This document shows, one piece after another, positions 50,640-60,156 of a DNA stretch of 64,000 nt. Numbering within the stretch: the stretch's first letter is position 1; the number at the start of each line of letters is the position of its first letter. The stretch covers positions 75,001 to 139,000 of the forward strand of contig CAUYUJ010016134.1 of the NCBI GenBank assembly GCA_963575745.1, in the 5' to 3' direction. The notes beneath the pieces were generated by a model. That model was not told the origin of the DNA, did not search any database, and worked only from the letters and a program-made list of their open reading frames with translations. Source of the DNA: Prorocentrum cordatum (Eukaryota; Sar; Dinophyceae; Prorocentrales; Prorocentraceae). Both the position numbers and the translations under genes were made by a program.

Positions 50640-51790
50640 GTTTTACCCGCAGTTTCACCCAGAGCATCTGTAGTTGCCCACGCTACGAGCTCCAGTCTTG
50701 GTACCAGGTCTACACCATTCACGACAAGGTCGCATGTGGCGGAATTTTCTCCGGGCGGCCGGCTCGGGCCGGGAATTCAAGGGCGGGGCTTGGGGCGAGA
50801 CAAAGGTGTAGAGCTCCAGCGGCGCGCGCAGCGTGGGCATCGGCGTCTCTGCATCCGGGGGCGGGTGTTTCCTGCATATCTTGTCTGGCACGGCAGAAGT
50901 CGAGCCGGAGGCAACTGCAGCGCTTGGATTCCTGATCTCTTCGCTGGCGCATCGCAGCGCCATTGGTTTCAGACAGACCTCTTCGAGAACTGCGCCCTGC
51001 AAGCTGCGGGCCTGCGCGGGGGAAATGGTCATCCGCAGCGCCCGCGCCCCGCGCAGTGGGAAGCCATTCGTCGGCCGGCGGGCTTCCTTTTCTGAGTTAA
51101 CCAGCTTGCTTTACAGCCTCTGCTCGCGAACTGGCGCTGTTACTCCGCGATTTCAAGGCCAGTGCGCCGGCGCCCCCCCGGAGAAGAGGGCCCGCTGGGG
51201 CCGTTCATTTTCGGGGGCCCGCTCGCGCGGCGCAACCCAGGATCAAATGGGATCTTCTTGCTTGAACATTACGCATTGCGCATGTTTGCTTTTGGCAACG
51301 CACTTGTCGACGAGCCCCCGGAGCGCCAGATTGCCCGCAGCGATGTCGGACGCTCGCCGGCGGACCCCCCCGTGCGCCAGAATTGCGGGCAGTTGGACTT
51401 GGCGATCGCGCCCATTGAGTAGCTTCGGCGCTTGGAGAGCGCGCGCAGCACCAAGCATGGGGCGATCGCGTCTAATCGTTTTCTCGCAACTGCATCACAG
51501 GGCGCGGACGCCCCTCGCGAAGACAACGGCCCCCTCGAGCCTCAACGACAGCTCGGCGCGCTTCGGAACGAAGATGTGGCCAACGCAGTCCCCGATGCTT
51601 CTCCATTCGCGCGAGCCCGGGCGGGCGCGAGCACGGGCGCGCGCGCGCCCAGCAGCTTGCGTCGAGCATGACAGATGCTATTCGTTGTGCTGCCCGAGAC
51701 GCTTCCCGACCCTCGCGAGGAAACCGCGGCGACCTTGGACATGCGATCGGACGCTCCAGCTCATAGACCAGAGAGTCTCAGCGAAGACGA
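50640..51790 (+). pseudogene. LINE-3 endonuclease region, decayed
   Basis: Plus-strand pieces in shifting frames suggest an endonuclease of the EEP fold: CGGIFSGRPARAGN (about 50,730), FQTDLFENCALQAAGLRGGN (about 50,968-51,028) and ALLLRDFKA at about 51,140-51,165, where GDFN would be expected. A segment around 51,240-51,420 would hold the C-terminal part. Catalytic residues are not all recognisable, so function is inferred from position between ORF1 and the linker. Confidence 0.5.
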
Positions 51791-52087
51791 GTGGCAACGC
51801 AGGAGGAGCGGCGCTTGCGCCGAGCTGTGAGGGGTTCTGTCAAGGCAGACCGCTCGGATTGGTTAGAGAGCCAGCTCGCCTCCGGAGACTGGGCGCCGAT
51901 CCGCGCTTTGAGGAGAAGAGCGCAGGCCCGGCAGGGCCGGTTAGCCGACATGGAAGGTCGTCTTGCTGACTCCGACCAACGTGCAGACACGATGGCAGAG
52001 TGCCTTAGCAGAGTCCAATCGGCAGCGCGGCCGACGAGCGCAGCGCCGGACAGGGGCCCCCTCGGCGTCAACAACACGCAAGAGTGA
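51791..52087 (+). pseudogene. LINE-3 EN-RT linker
   Basis: 98 open codons: VRGSVKADRSDWLESQLASG, APIRALRRRAQARQGRLADM, ESDQRADTMAECLSRVQ-like, then ARPTSAAPDRGPLG. This wording, with KADRSxWL, then an IRxLRR stretch, then DSDQRAxTxAxxLxxVQ, is a strong hallmark of dinoflagellate LINE ORF2 proteins between endonuclease and RT. It is unbroken over its length and stops at TGA 52,085. The RT that should follow directly is displaced by about 750 bp. Confidence 0.82.
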
Positions 52088-52820
52088 CCCTTCACCGGAG
52101 TGACTGTTGGTGCTGGCCCTAAGGGGGTCGTGCTATTTTCCTTATGGAATTAGCTTGACCTCGCGTCGGCATCCACATCGCGCGATTACGCTCGCATCTG
52201 AGCGCGCTGAGCGCGCCAGGTTTGGGCCCACCCCTTGCAATCAACAGCAACGCATGCGCGTCGCACCCTACAGCTTGCACCTGGTTACCCGAGGGGGGGC
52301 CGGTCGACCGGGCGGCGCGTTTTCCGGCCGTGGGCCAGTCCCAAATTCCAGCCCAAATCCCAAAACGCTTGGTTTTAATATGTGTTGATATCTGTGGATA
52401 TCGTTGGATATCCCTGAATATCTTGGAATATCCTTGCATATGTTTGACTATGATTGTCGGGCCAATGGGGATTTGCACTGTCATAAGTTGCCCAACTATA
52501 TTCAAACATATTCTAGACCCTCGGACGGGGCCGGTTTGACGTCGTCGCGAGGCAGCCCGGCAGTGCCAGACTTCATCGCGGCGGCCCCTGGCAGCGTTTG
52601 TTTTCGCGGCGCCTGCGAGGCGCCGCCCAGGGAGCTCGAATGCAATCGGCGGAATTCCGCGGGTGCCCGCTGGTACAGAAAATCTTTCTAGTGGCGCCCC
52701 GCCGATCGTTGACGCGGCGCGGCAACGCCGGCGTGCGCGATCGCGATGGGCCCCCGCGGGCGCCTCTGAAGCCGCGCGCCAAAAGTCGCTCTAGCCTAGG
52801 ACCGCTCCTGCGCGGTGCCG
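52088..52820 (+). other. Segment inserted between LINE-3 linker and RT
   Basis: Contains 52,375-52,450, where GGATATC-like units recur (GATATCTGTGGATATCGTTG, GATATCCC, GAATATCTTGGAATATCC). The remainder is GC-rich with no domain. In an intact ORF2 the RT follows the linker closely, so at least part of this looks like inserted DNA. No TIRs or duplications were found. Confidence 0.5.
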
Positions 52821-52821
52821 A

Positions 52822-54340
52822 TTGGCGACGAGCTGGCTGCGCCATGTGGCCCCCCTCACCGAAGGCGAAGTCGTTTGCGCTGCTGCTCGGATGAAGCGAG
52901 GTAGACCGTCTGGCAAAGACAATATCCCGCCAGAGTTTTGGACGACAGCCTGTAGAGCTGGGGCGCGCGCCTGTTGGCGGGCTTTTGAGTTGCGCGACGC
53001 GTGCTGGACTGGCGCAGCAGGTCCAGCGGAGTGGCGCGAGTCGCCGATTGCAACAATATTCAAGAAGGGGGACACGGCCCAGTGCGAAATCTACCGGCAC
53101 ATCTCCATGACGGCCGCTGACTACACGATCTTCGCCGCAGTTTTATTGGGCCGGCTGAAAGCAGGCGGGGCCGAGAGCCGGATATGGCGCGCTCGGTTCG
53201 GCTGCGAATCCATGCGTGGAACAGCGGGCGCCATTCTTCTGGCCTGGCGAATCTTCGACGGAACTTGGCCCGAAAGGGACGGGCAGGTCGCCCTGTTGGC
53301 ACTCGATTGGGCGAGCGCTTTCGACGGCGTCTCCCCGGAGTCCCTATTATCAGCCCTAGTCAGGTTTGGCGTGCCCACGGTGTTCGCGGAGGTGGCGCGG
53401 ACGATTTACCGGGAGCGCTGTTTCTGAGTCCGGGATGCCGTCTCGACATCGGCGCCGAAGGCGCGCGAAGTCGGCATTAGCTAGAGGTGCCCGCTGTCGC
53501 CTTTTCTCTTCGCGATCGCGATCTTTGCGCTGCTGCAGGGCGCGAAGGAGGAGGTCAGGCTGCTGCTTGCACATGAATATGTCTATGCCGACGACGCACT
53601 CCTCGTGTCTGGCGAGTTCGAGATAGCGACGGCACACATGCGCATCATCGAACAAGCCATAGCGCAGTACGGGCTGCAGTTCAATTGGTGCAAGCTGGAA
53701 GTTCTATCGGTGGATGCTGCGCACACATTCCAAGGCCAGGCGGTTCCTGGGTGCCGCAGAAGAGAGCAAATAATATCTGGGCAGCATGATTGCAAGCGAC
53801 GGGAATATTTGGCCCTGAGCTCTCCCGCCGACTCGGCTCCGCGAGTGCGGAATTCGACAAGTTGAATCGAGCATGGAGCCATTCCACGCTGACGCAGTCA
53901 AGGAAGCTTGAGATCTTCAGCGCTTGTATTCTCAGTGAACTGCTGCATTGCCTGCATGTGGCCTTCCTGAACCAGGGGGAAAAAAAGAGGCTCGACGCAT
54001 TCCACGTGAGACGTGTGAGGCAGATGCTTCGCATGCCACATTCATAGATTATCCACGTGACGGATTTCAGCGTTTTGCAGCAAGCAAGCGTTTCCACGCT
54101 GAACAATATTCTACTGAATCGTCAGCTGCTGCTCCTGGGGGCATATCGCCCGAAACCCAGCTGATAACCCTGTCAGATGACTCGTCCGACGCCCTTTTTT
54201 CAAGCTGGCACCACATAGCTTCAAGCGAAGGCGGGGGCGCCCCCGGAAAGCTTAGACCGAAACAGTTTTTGCGCGCGCTGTCTGGGCCGCCGGGGGCGAG
54301 GAGGCCTTGCCGCAGCTTTGGCATCGTAGCGTAAGTTTTG
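52822..54340 (+). pseudogene. LINE-3 reverse transcriptase and C-terminal region
   Basis: 52,822-53,427 is open: GRPSGKDNIPPEFWTTACRA, WRESPIATIFKKGDTAQCEI (motif 1/2), GRLKAGGAESRIWRARFGCE, and LALDWASAFDGVSPESLLSA (motif A, two Asp). After a frameshift near 53,430, CPLSPFLFAIAIF (motif B region) and EYVYADDALLVSGEF at 53,575-53,619 (motif C, YADD). Then SMIASDGN, ELSRRLGSASAEFDKLNRAW, KLEIFSACILSELLHCLHVA and RVRQMLRMPHS, an in-frame TAG at 54,045, then HVTDFSVLQQASVSTLNNIL and LNRQLLLLGAY in the same frame. These are the RT thumb and LINE C-terminal phrases. All catalytic Asp residues are present, but at least two frameshifts separate them. Confidence 0.9.
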
Positions 54341-54423
54341 CCACAGCCTGGCGCGCAACTGTGAATCGGTATTGCGACGCCCTGTGAGGCCACGGCATTT
54401 GTGCTCATGCGTTTTGTACACAC

Positions 54424-54448
54424 GTTTCTCTCTCTCTTGTGTTTTTTA

Positions 54449-54505
<57 letters not shown>

Positions 54506-54620
54506 CTCGCCATCATTTGTTTGTTTGCTCTCTCTCTCTCTTTCTGTCTCTCTCCTCTCTCCGAAAGACAGAGGGAGAGAGAGAGAGAGAGAGAAAAACA
54601 CGAGAGAGTGAGAGAGACAG
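54424..54620. repeat. (TC)n followed by (GA)n, inverted repeat
   Basis: TC repeats at about 54,424-54,560 face GA repeats at about 54,568-54,618. The inner stem CTCTTTCTGTC / GACAGAGGGAG is separated by about 18 bases, so the whole tract can fold back as a hairpin. Confidence 0.88.
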
Positions 54621-54621
54621 A

Positions 54622-54760
54622 ATGAGAGGCCTTTCGAATTGAAACAGCGTCGGTACAGGTTTCCATGCCTGCTCTATGTGCGGCCTGGGGGTCTGATCTA
54701 GCTTCTTATCGTAGTCAGAAGAGCTCCGACACACGCTTACATTCTATGGGGTACACTTCG
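54622..54760. repeat. Repeat J, copy 2
   Basis: GAAACAGCGTCGGTACAGGT, CCATGCCTGCTCTATGTG, GCTCCGACACACGCTTACAT; the homologue of 43,105-43,275, followed at once by an AGG array. Confidence 0.78.
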
Positions 54761-54762
54761 CA

Positions 54763-54835
54763 GGAGCAGGAGGAGGAGGAGGAGGAGGAGGAGGGCGAGG
54801 AGGAGGCATCGGAGGAGGAGGAGGAAGAATGGAGG
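54763..54835. repeat. (AGG)n array
   Basis: About 70 bp of GGAG repeats with one GGCGAGGAGG interruption. Confidence 0.92.
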
Positions 54836-55077
54836 ACTCCAGGTGAGCGTGAGAGAGCACGAACGGGCGGAACCTCACTGAAGAGGGCGGAGGCCCTCGA
54901 CGCCGAGCGGCCGCCCGTGCTGTCATCGAGCAGCCGTCTGGGCTCATCGGGGGCAACATGGGGCAACGTCAGAGAGGGGGGCACGGGCTCGGGGGGGATG
55001 GCTGCGTCGACCCTTGGTCGCCCATTCATCACCACTGGGGCCTGATAGCCCACGCCGCCTGGAACGTGCGAATTTGC

Positions 55078-55254
55078 TACAGTCAACCCGCATAATGGGG
55101 ATGGGCAGCCTTCCCAAGGGTACCCTTGCATCCTTGCCCCCTCGGTCCATCCTTCGCCACGTTCGTTGGCCGCGCCCCGCTCGAAGAGCTTCGAATTGGG
55201 CGTCCAAGGCCCTTGCATCCTTATCGCGCATCCTTACTGCACGGGTTGACTGTA
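55078..55254. mobile_element. Family I (Tc1/mariner-like) element, copy I2
   Basis: 177 bp, TACAGTCAACCCGCATAATG to CTGCACGGGTTGACTGTA. 13-bp outer TIRs TACAGTCAACCCG with TA at each border. The best preserved copy. Confidence 0.93.
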
Positions 55255-55913
55255 TCGGCGATGCACCGCCGATTCCATCTTCGTGTCCCACCCCCTGAGG
55301 TGGTCCCCCCTCACGTTTCGGGTGTTGCTAAAAGTACCCCTGGCCCAAGGTACCCCCAGGATTCTCGGAATGGCCCAGACGGCCTCCAGGGCACCCCTCA
55401 CTAGGCCCAGAGGGCCCCAGGGGCTCAGAAATGAAGCGAAAAGCTGGGGTATCTTGGGCCAGGGGCACTTCTAGCAACACCCTTACGTTGCCCCACGGTT
55501 TCGGGTCACATCTTGGCTCTCCAGCGGCCGTTCGGGGCGCTCCGGGCACCCCGGGAACACTCGGGGAGACGCGGCCGTTGGCAGGCATCCCGAGGTTGGC
55601 AAGTCGCCGAGAGCCGACGAAAACGCCTGAAAACTTCAAGCTTCGAAGCGCTCAAAACCTTGCGATTCGAGCTGGCTCCCGTCCTAACGCCCCCCCTTAG
55701 AGTTCAGGAGGGTCCACACGGAAAGCACGAGCCCGTAGGCCGACAGCAGTCCCTGGCCATGCTGAGCGGGGTTGGCTGACGGTGTCGCCGCGGGCGTCCT
55801 GTAGATTTGGGACTAATGTCGGCTGCCGAACAGCGCCCGCTGCCCGTGTCGGGCATCATGTGTCGTTTTCGAAGGAGGAGAAATTGTCACAGGTCAGCGT
55901 TGATCTTTTTGGG
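55255..55913. other. Non-genic DNA
   Basis: CCCTGGCCCAAGGTACCC-type phrase at 55,338 and its inverse CTTGGGCCAGGGGCAC at 55,452 form an inverted pair of about 15 bp enclosing about 110 bp. No gene recognised. Confidence 0.5.
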
Positions 55914-56378
55914 GATCGGCGCTGGATCCCCCGGCGCCGCCTTTGGCGAGCTCCGCGCGCAAGGAAGGGGAGCCCAGCGCTTTAGGTGTTCTTGAACGCT
56001 GGGGGCGTCTTTTCTCCGTTTTCAAGATCGACGTGTTCAGTTGCCGATTTTGTTTTGGGGCAGTTGCCTGGCAGTTTGGGTTTTACCGTCTCGAAGTTTT
56101 CGGTTCGGTTTGCGATCGTTTAAAATTGTTGTTCATAGCCGTAGTGTTTATGTTGTCCGTTTCTACTAAATGGTTTTTGTGTTGGGTTGCAGTGCTGCTT
56201 CTGTTTTGGGTTGCTGTGTTCCGCTCGTTTCGGCCCCGGTGGGTGTCGTTTTTGGTGTGCTTTTGGTTGTTTTTGTTTTGTTTTGGTCGACCGCAACACG
56301 AAAAGTTGAGAAACGGGGAAACTAGCACGCCTCCATCGTTTTTTGATAACGATTAAGCCCAGCGCCGATCCAAGGTCC
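55914..56378. mobile_element. T-rich element with GGATCGGCGCTGG ends
   Basis: About 465 bp. GGGGATCGGCGCTGGATCC at the left is inverse to GCCCAGCGCCGATCC at the right. The interior is strongly T-biased on the plus strand (TTTTGTTTTG runs), unlike all surrounding DNA. The same terminal motif occurs once more at 37,698-37,712. No coding capacity judged reliable. Confidence 0.6.
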
Positions 56379-56872
56379 GTAGGCTCGGTAACGGCCATGT
56401 AGGTAACGACGACGTAGGCTTCGGCATTATAGATGGGGGTGGGTCGTGGCCAACCCATTTATGGGAACGTGTTGTTCGTGTCGTCCTACCAGTTTCCCTG
56501 CGCGAGTTCGGCGTCGCAGAGACCGTAGTCCCCACATCGTCGTTAACCAACATCGCCGTTAGCGTGTGCCTTGGAAGGTATCCGCGCGGACCTCCAAGAG
56601 CATATACCTATGTTGTCTTCTCTTCCTCGATGTTTGGCATCGCACCTGTGTGCTCCGTGCGCACTTCGGGTCTGCCAGCGGGTGTCTTGGGACGACCGTC
56701 CGTGCGCACCTGGCCGCCTCGGGCCCGTTGGTCGGTGCACGTGCGCGGGCAGCGGCAGAAGGAACACAGCCGAGATGCGGAAACCGGGAGCAGATCGGAT
56801 TCGGGCGGGGCTCTTGCCCCCCCATCGCTCGCCGCCGATGTGCCTCAGGCCTTTCGATGGCTGTTCATCTTT
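56379..56872. other. Non-genic DNA
   Basis: No gene, TIR or tandem repeat recognised. Confidence 0.5.
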
Positions 56873-56995
56873 CTTGGCATCGCTCGAACGTGTGCTTTCG
56901 GCGAGGACCATCGAGGAGCATCCTTGATGATTTGGGGAAACAGCCACGCACGAAATCTAAAAATGCTCGGGGAATAGACGTCCGAGCGATGGCAG
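56873..56995 (+). mobile_element. Family A element, copy A11
   Basis: 123 bp, CTTGGCATCGCTCGAACGTG to ACGTCCGAGCGATGGCAG, lacking about 8 bp of the T-run near the left end. No clear flanking duplication. Followed by repeat Q. Confidence 0.9.
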
Positions 56996-57070
56996 GCTTT
57001 TCAAGGGAGGAAAAACCACCCCGACCGGACAATTGGCGTTTACTAAACGGCCTTGGGCGTTTACCAAACA

Positions 57071-57150
57071 GCTTTGCCCTGTTCGATTCCTTCTTTGAGC
57101 GCGTTTATTGAACGACTTCGCGTGTCGGGGTGGTTATTATGGGGTTGATT
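57071..57150 (+). repeat. Repeat Q, copy 2
   Basis: CCCTGTTCGATTCCTTCTTT, GTTTATTGAACGACTTCGCG; the homologue of 7,145-7,225, again downstream of a family A copy. It is preceded by GTTTACTAAAC and GTTTACCAAAC. Confidence 0.72.
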
Positions 57151-57304
57151 GTTTGACCTCTACCTTTGGTGTTCCTCGTGCACCCAGGGCGTCCTTGGGG
57201 CCAGAGGGGGACTTCGTTTCTCATTCGGCGTGCCTTCTGGCAGCAGCTTGGCTGTGGGAGGGCGTGGGCCTGGCCCTCGACGCCAGGCATTCATCAGTGC
57301 TGCA

Positions 57305-57470
57305 TCAGGAGGGGAAAGACACACACACAGACACAATTCATCGTCGATTCCCCTGAAAATATGGGAAAATATGGGAAGTGGGGGGGGAGACAAAAACCCC
57401 AAACATACGGGAAAGTATGGGGATGTGTTTTATATGTGTGTATTTATTTGTGTGTCCCAGGGCCCCTTCA
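57305..57470 (+). mobile_element. Family D repeat, copy D6
   Basis: CAGGAGGGGAAAGACACACA to TATATGTGTGTATTTATTTG and GGGCCCCTTCA, with AAAATATGGGAA twice. Confidence 0.9.
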
Positions 57471-57723
57471 CTGTAGCCGTTTGGGTGTCTGGGGTCACCG
57501 CTTGTCCTGGCGCACCAGAGCGCCTGGAGCTCGGCACAGTTGCGTCTGCGCCAGCGAGCAACAGCAGGGGGAGCAGGCATCAAGGGGCCACGCCGACCCC
57601 CATGTCACACCCCCGGGCGGCAGAAGACCTTAAGCAGCCTTTCAGAGTGCTGAGAAGGGACCATGCCTGATGGTAGCTCTAGAAAGTGAAGGGCAGCATG
57701 GAGAGTACCCCAGAGAGTAGCAT

Positions 57724-57960
57724 GTGTGATTGGGGCCTCTGGGGGGCTCCTCGGGGGCCTCGTGGCCATCTTGAGGGGAAAGGCTCAAACTAACAATGCG
57801 TGTTCCCCCTCTTGGTGGGAAAGGCTCAAATTTGGGATCTCTTGGGGCCAGCTTGGGGCCATCTTGGGGGGAAAGGCTCAAACTGACAATGCGTGCTCCC
57901 CCTCCTGGGCCCCTCTCGGGGCCTCCCTGGCGCTCTTCTGGGCAGTCTCGGGAGCGGCGC
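57724..57960. repeat. Tandem repeat N2 (GGGAAAGGCTCAAA / CTTGGGGCC)
   Basis: GGGAAAGGCTCAAACTAACAATGCGTGTTCCCCCTC-type segments start at about 57,776, 57,819 and 57,870, separated by CTTGGGGCCATCTTGGGG phrases. Related to N1 at 41.9-42.5 kb. Confidence 0.8.
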
Positions 57961-58029
57961 GGGCCTCCTGTCCTGGGCCGTCGTGAGATGATCTTTTGGG
58001 GGCCCTAGGACAGTCTAGGACGCTGTCAG

Positions 58030-58235
58030 GGCGAAACAGAATAGTATGTTAAAACTATTGTTTCCGCAGAAAACAAAGTTGTGTGTACGTTTTTTTGTAA
58101 ACGATAAAGAAAAGCACAATACGAATAATATAATAAGCATTATAATACAATAGTAATGATGATAACAATGATAACAAGACTAATAGTAATTATAATAGAT
58201 TGAGAGAGACATATAATGATAGGACCCTACCAGAC
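58030..58235. other. AT-rich island
   Basis: About 200 bp dominated by ATAATA, AATAGTAATGATGATAAC and ATTATAATAG in otherwise GC-rich DNA. No reading frame, TIR or similarity recognised. Confidence 0.7.
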
Positions 58236-58505
58236 AATTTGGTTAGGCTAAGTGGCGTTGTCTAGACGGGCTGGGCGTTTTCTCAACAGCCAATGCCCAC
58301 GTCGACTCCACCGTATCGGGTGCGTCTACAAACGGGCTCCCCTTGTAGAGGTGCTTCTTATGAGATCAGGGTGGTTTCCTGCCCTCTGCAGAAGGCGGAG
58401 GCCCTGGACGCCCAAGTGACTTCCAGTGTTGTCGCCAGGCTGTCGCCTTGGGTTGTCGGTGGACCGTATGTCGGCGGAGAGCCCAGGGGGGAAGTTCTCG
58501 CGCCG

Positions 58506-58905
58506 GAGGAGGAGGAGGAGGAGGAGGAGGAGGAGGAGGGGGAGGAGGGGGGAGGGGAGGAGGAGGAGGAGGAGGAGGAGGAGGAGGAGGAGGAGGAGGA
58601 GGAGGAGGAGGAGGAGGAGGAGGAGGAGGAGGAGGAGGAGGAGGAGGAGGAGGAGGAGGAGGAGGAGGAGGAGAGGAGGAGGAGGAGGAGGAGGAGGAGG
58701 AGGAGGAGGGAGGAGGAGGAGGAGGAGGAGGAGGAGGAGGAGGAGGAGGAGGAGGAGGAGGGAGGAGGAGGGAGGAGGAGGAGGAGGAGGAGGAGGAGGA
58801 GGAGGAGGAGGAGGAGGAGAGAGAGGGGGAGTAGGAGAGAGAGGAGGAGAGAGGGGAGGAGGAGGAGGAGGATGATGATGATGATGAGGAGGAGGAGGAG
58901 GCGGC
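58506..58905. repeat. (AGG)n array, longest purine tract
   Basis: About 400 bp of GGA/AGG with few interruptions, ending in GATGATGATGATGATGAGG. All open frames across it are repeat artefacts. Confidence 0.96.
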
Positions 58906-59401
58906 AGACCTTCTCAGAGAGCCGCGGGGTTTTTCGGAGCCCTCGCGCCCTCTGAGAAGCCGCGGGTGGCTTCGAAGAAGGCGCACGGGGCCTCTCGGAA
59001 GGCCGAGAGAGACACCGCCGCCTTCCGAAGCGGCGTGCCCCGTCTCACTCCACCCCTCGGGCTCGCCGCCGAGTCGCCGTGGTCATCGCCGCCGCCGCCA
59101 TCGCCGCCGTCGTCGTCGTCACTGGTCGTCGTCCTTGGCGCCCTCGCCGCCGCCGTCATCGCCACTGGTGGGCCCGAGCGGGGCGGGGCGCGTCGCCGGT
59201 CCGGGCCTCGTCGATGCCGCCAGAAATCGCTTGGCTAATTCTTCGCCAGCATGGCAGTGCGCGCCGCGGCGCCCAGAGCCAATATATAGCGCATTTTCGT
59301 TCCCACAGCGGGCCAGGGCCATCTATGGTGGCCCCGCGGTCTGCTGGCCGCCTCGAGTCGGAGGTCGACGGGTCCCCCCAAACCTGACAAGTCGATCATC
59401 A
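58906..59401. other. GC-rich non-genic DNA
   Basis: CGCCGCCGTCGTC-type low complexity at about 59,080-59,160. No gene recognised. Confidence 0.5.
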
Positions 59402-59554
59402 AGGGCGCCCTCGAGGGCGCGAAGGTTTTTGCGCTTCGCGAATCGGCTGCGATTTCTCCTCTTCCTCCTCTTCTCCCCTGGGAGGCGGCGCGAGAGCGCG
59501 AAGTCATTCGCACTTCGCGCTTCGCTCAGCGCGAAGCGCGAAGTTGGGAGCCCT
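59402..59554. mobile_element. Family O element, copy O2, with 8-9 bp duplication
   Basis: AGGGCGCCCTCGAGGGCGCG to GCGCGAAGTTGGGAGCCCT. Flanked by CGATCATCA (59393-59401) and TGATCATCA (59555-59563). Shares TGCGCTTCGCG and GCGAGAGCGCGAAG with O1. Confidence 0.85.
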
Positions 59555-59989
59555 TGATCATCAAATTGCCCTGATTCTTCGGTTCTCGAGTGGCGCTGCG
59601 GCCGCACGTCATGGGCGCCTGCGCCCGCGGGGACTGGTCCTGGGCCAGTTTCATCCGCGGGTCTTTTTGCCAATGGGGATCATGTCCATCCCCGATAGGA
59701 GGCCAGGGTATGGGGAGACTGGGCACTCCCCCGGGGCCCGAAGGTGGAAGACCGGCCGATCATCAAACGAGTTTCTGGCATGGCCGTGCCTTTCCCGTGG
59801 CCTGAGGAGGTTGTCTTGTTCGCTCATGGGAGCAGGGGCAACGATAGGGGGGGTTCGATGATGTCTGGTCAGGGGAGCCTTGGGCGGCGACACTGAAATC
59901 AGCTTTTTCTGCATGTGGACAGCGTGGGGGCCACATTTGGCCCATCCTCCTGCTCCTCCTCTCCCCTCCTGTTCCCCCTCCCCCTCCTC

Positions 59990-60070
59990 GTCTCCTAGCC
60001 CCCACGAATCCAGTCCAAATCCGGTCCAAATGTGTTCCAAATCGGGTCCAAATCAGGCCCAAATTGGACA
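59990..60070. repeat. Short (TCCAAATC)-type tandem repeat
   Basis: Six units of about 11-12 bp: CAGTCCAAATCCGGTCCAAA, TGTTCCAAATCGGGTCCAAA, TCAGGCCCAAATTGG. Confidence 0.8.
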
Positions 60071-60156
60071 GCGCCGGGGGCCACGCAGGCTCCCATGGAA
60101 CGGACACCAAAGGGGGGATCGGCACAGGCGGGGAATGCATCCACCCCCAACCGCCC

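Larger units (their letters stand above)
49567..54390 (+). mobile_element. LINE-3: plus-strand non-LTR retrotransposon, broken
   Basis: About 4.8 kb with ORF1, a decayed endonuclease, a clear EN-RT linker, RT with YADD, and the LINE C-terminal region. The reading frame changes several times and there is an in-frame TAG at 54,045. An unrelated segment with GATATC repeats lies between linker and RT (about 52,100-52,560). The 3' end meets a (TC)n tract at 54.42 kb. It is closely related in motif wording to LINE-1. Confidence 0.85.
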
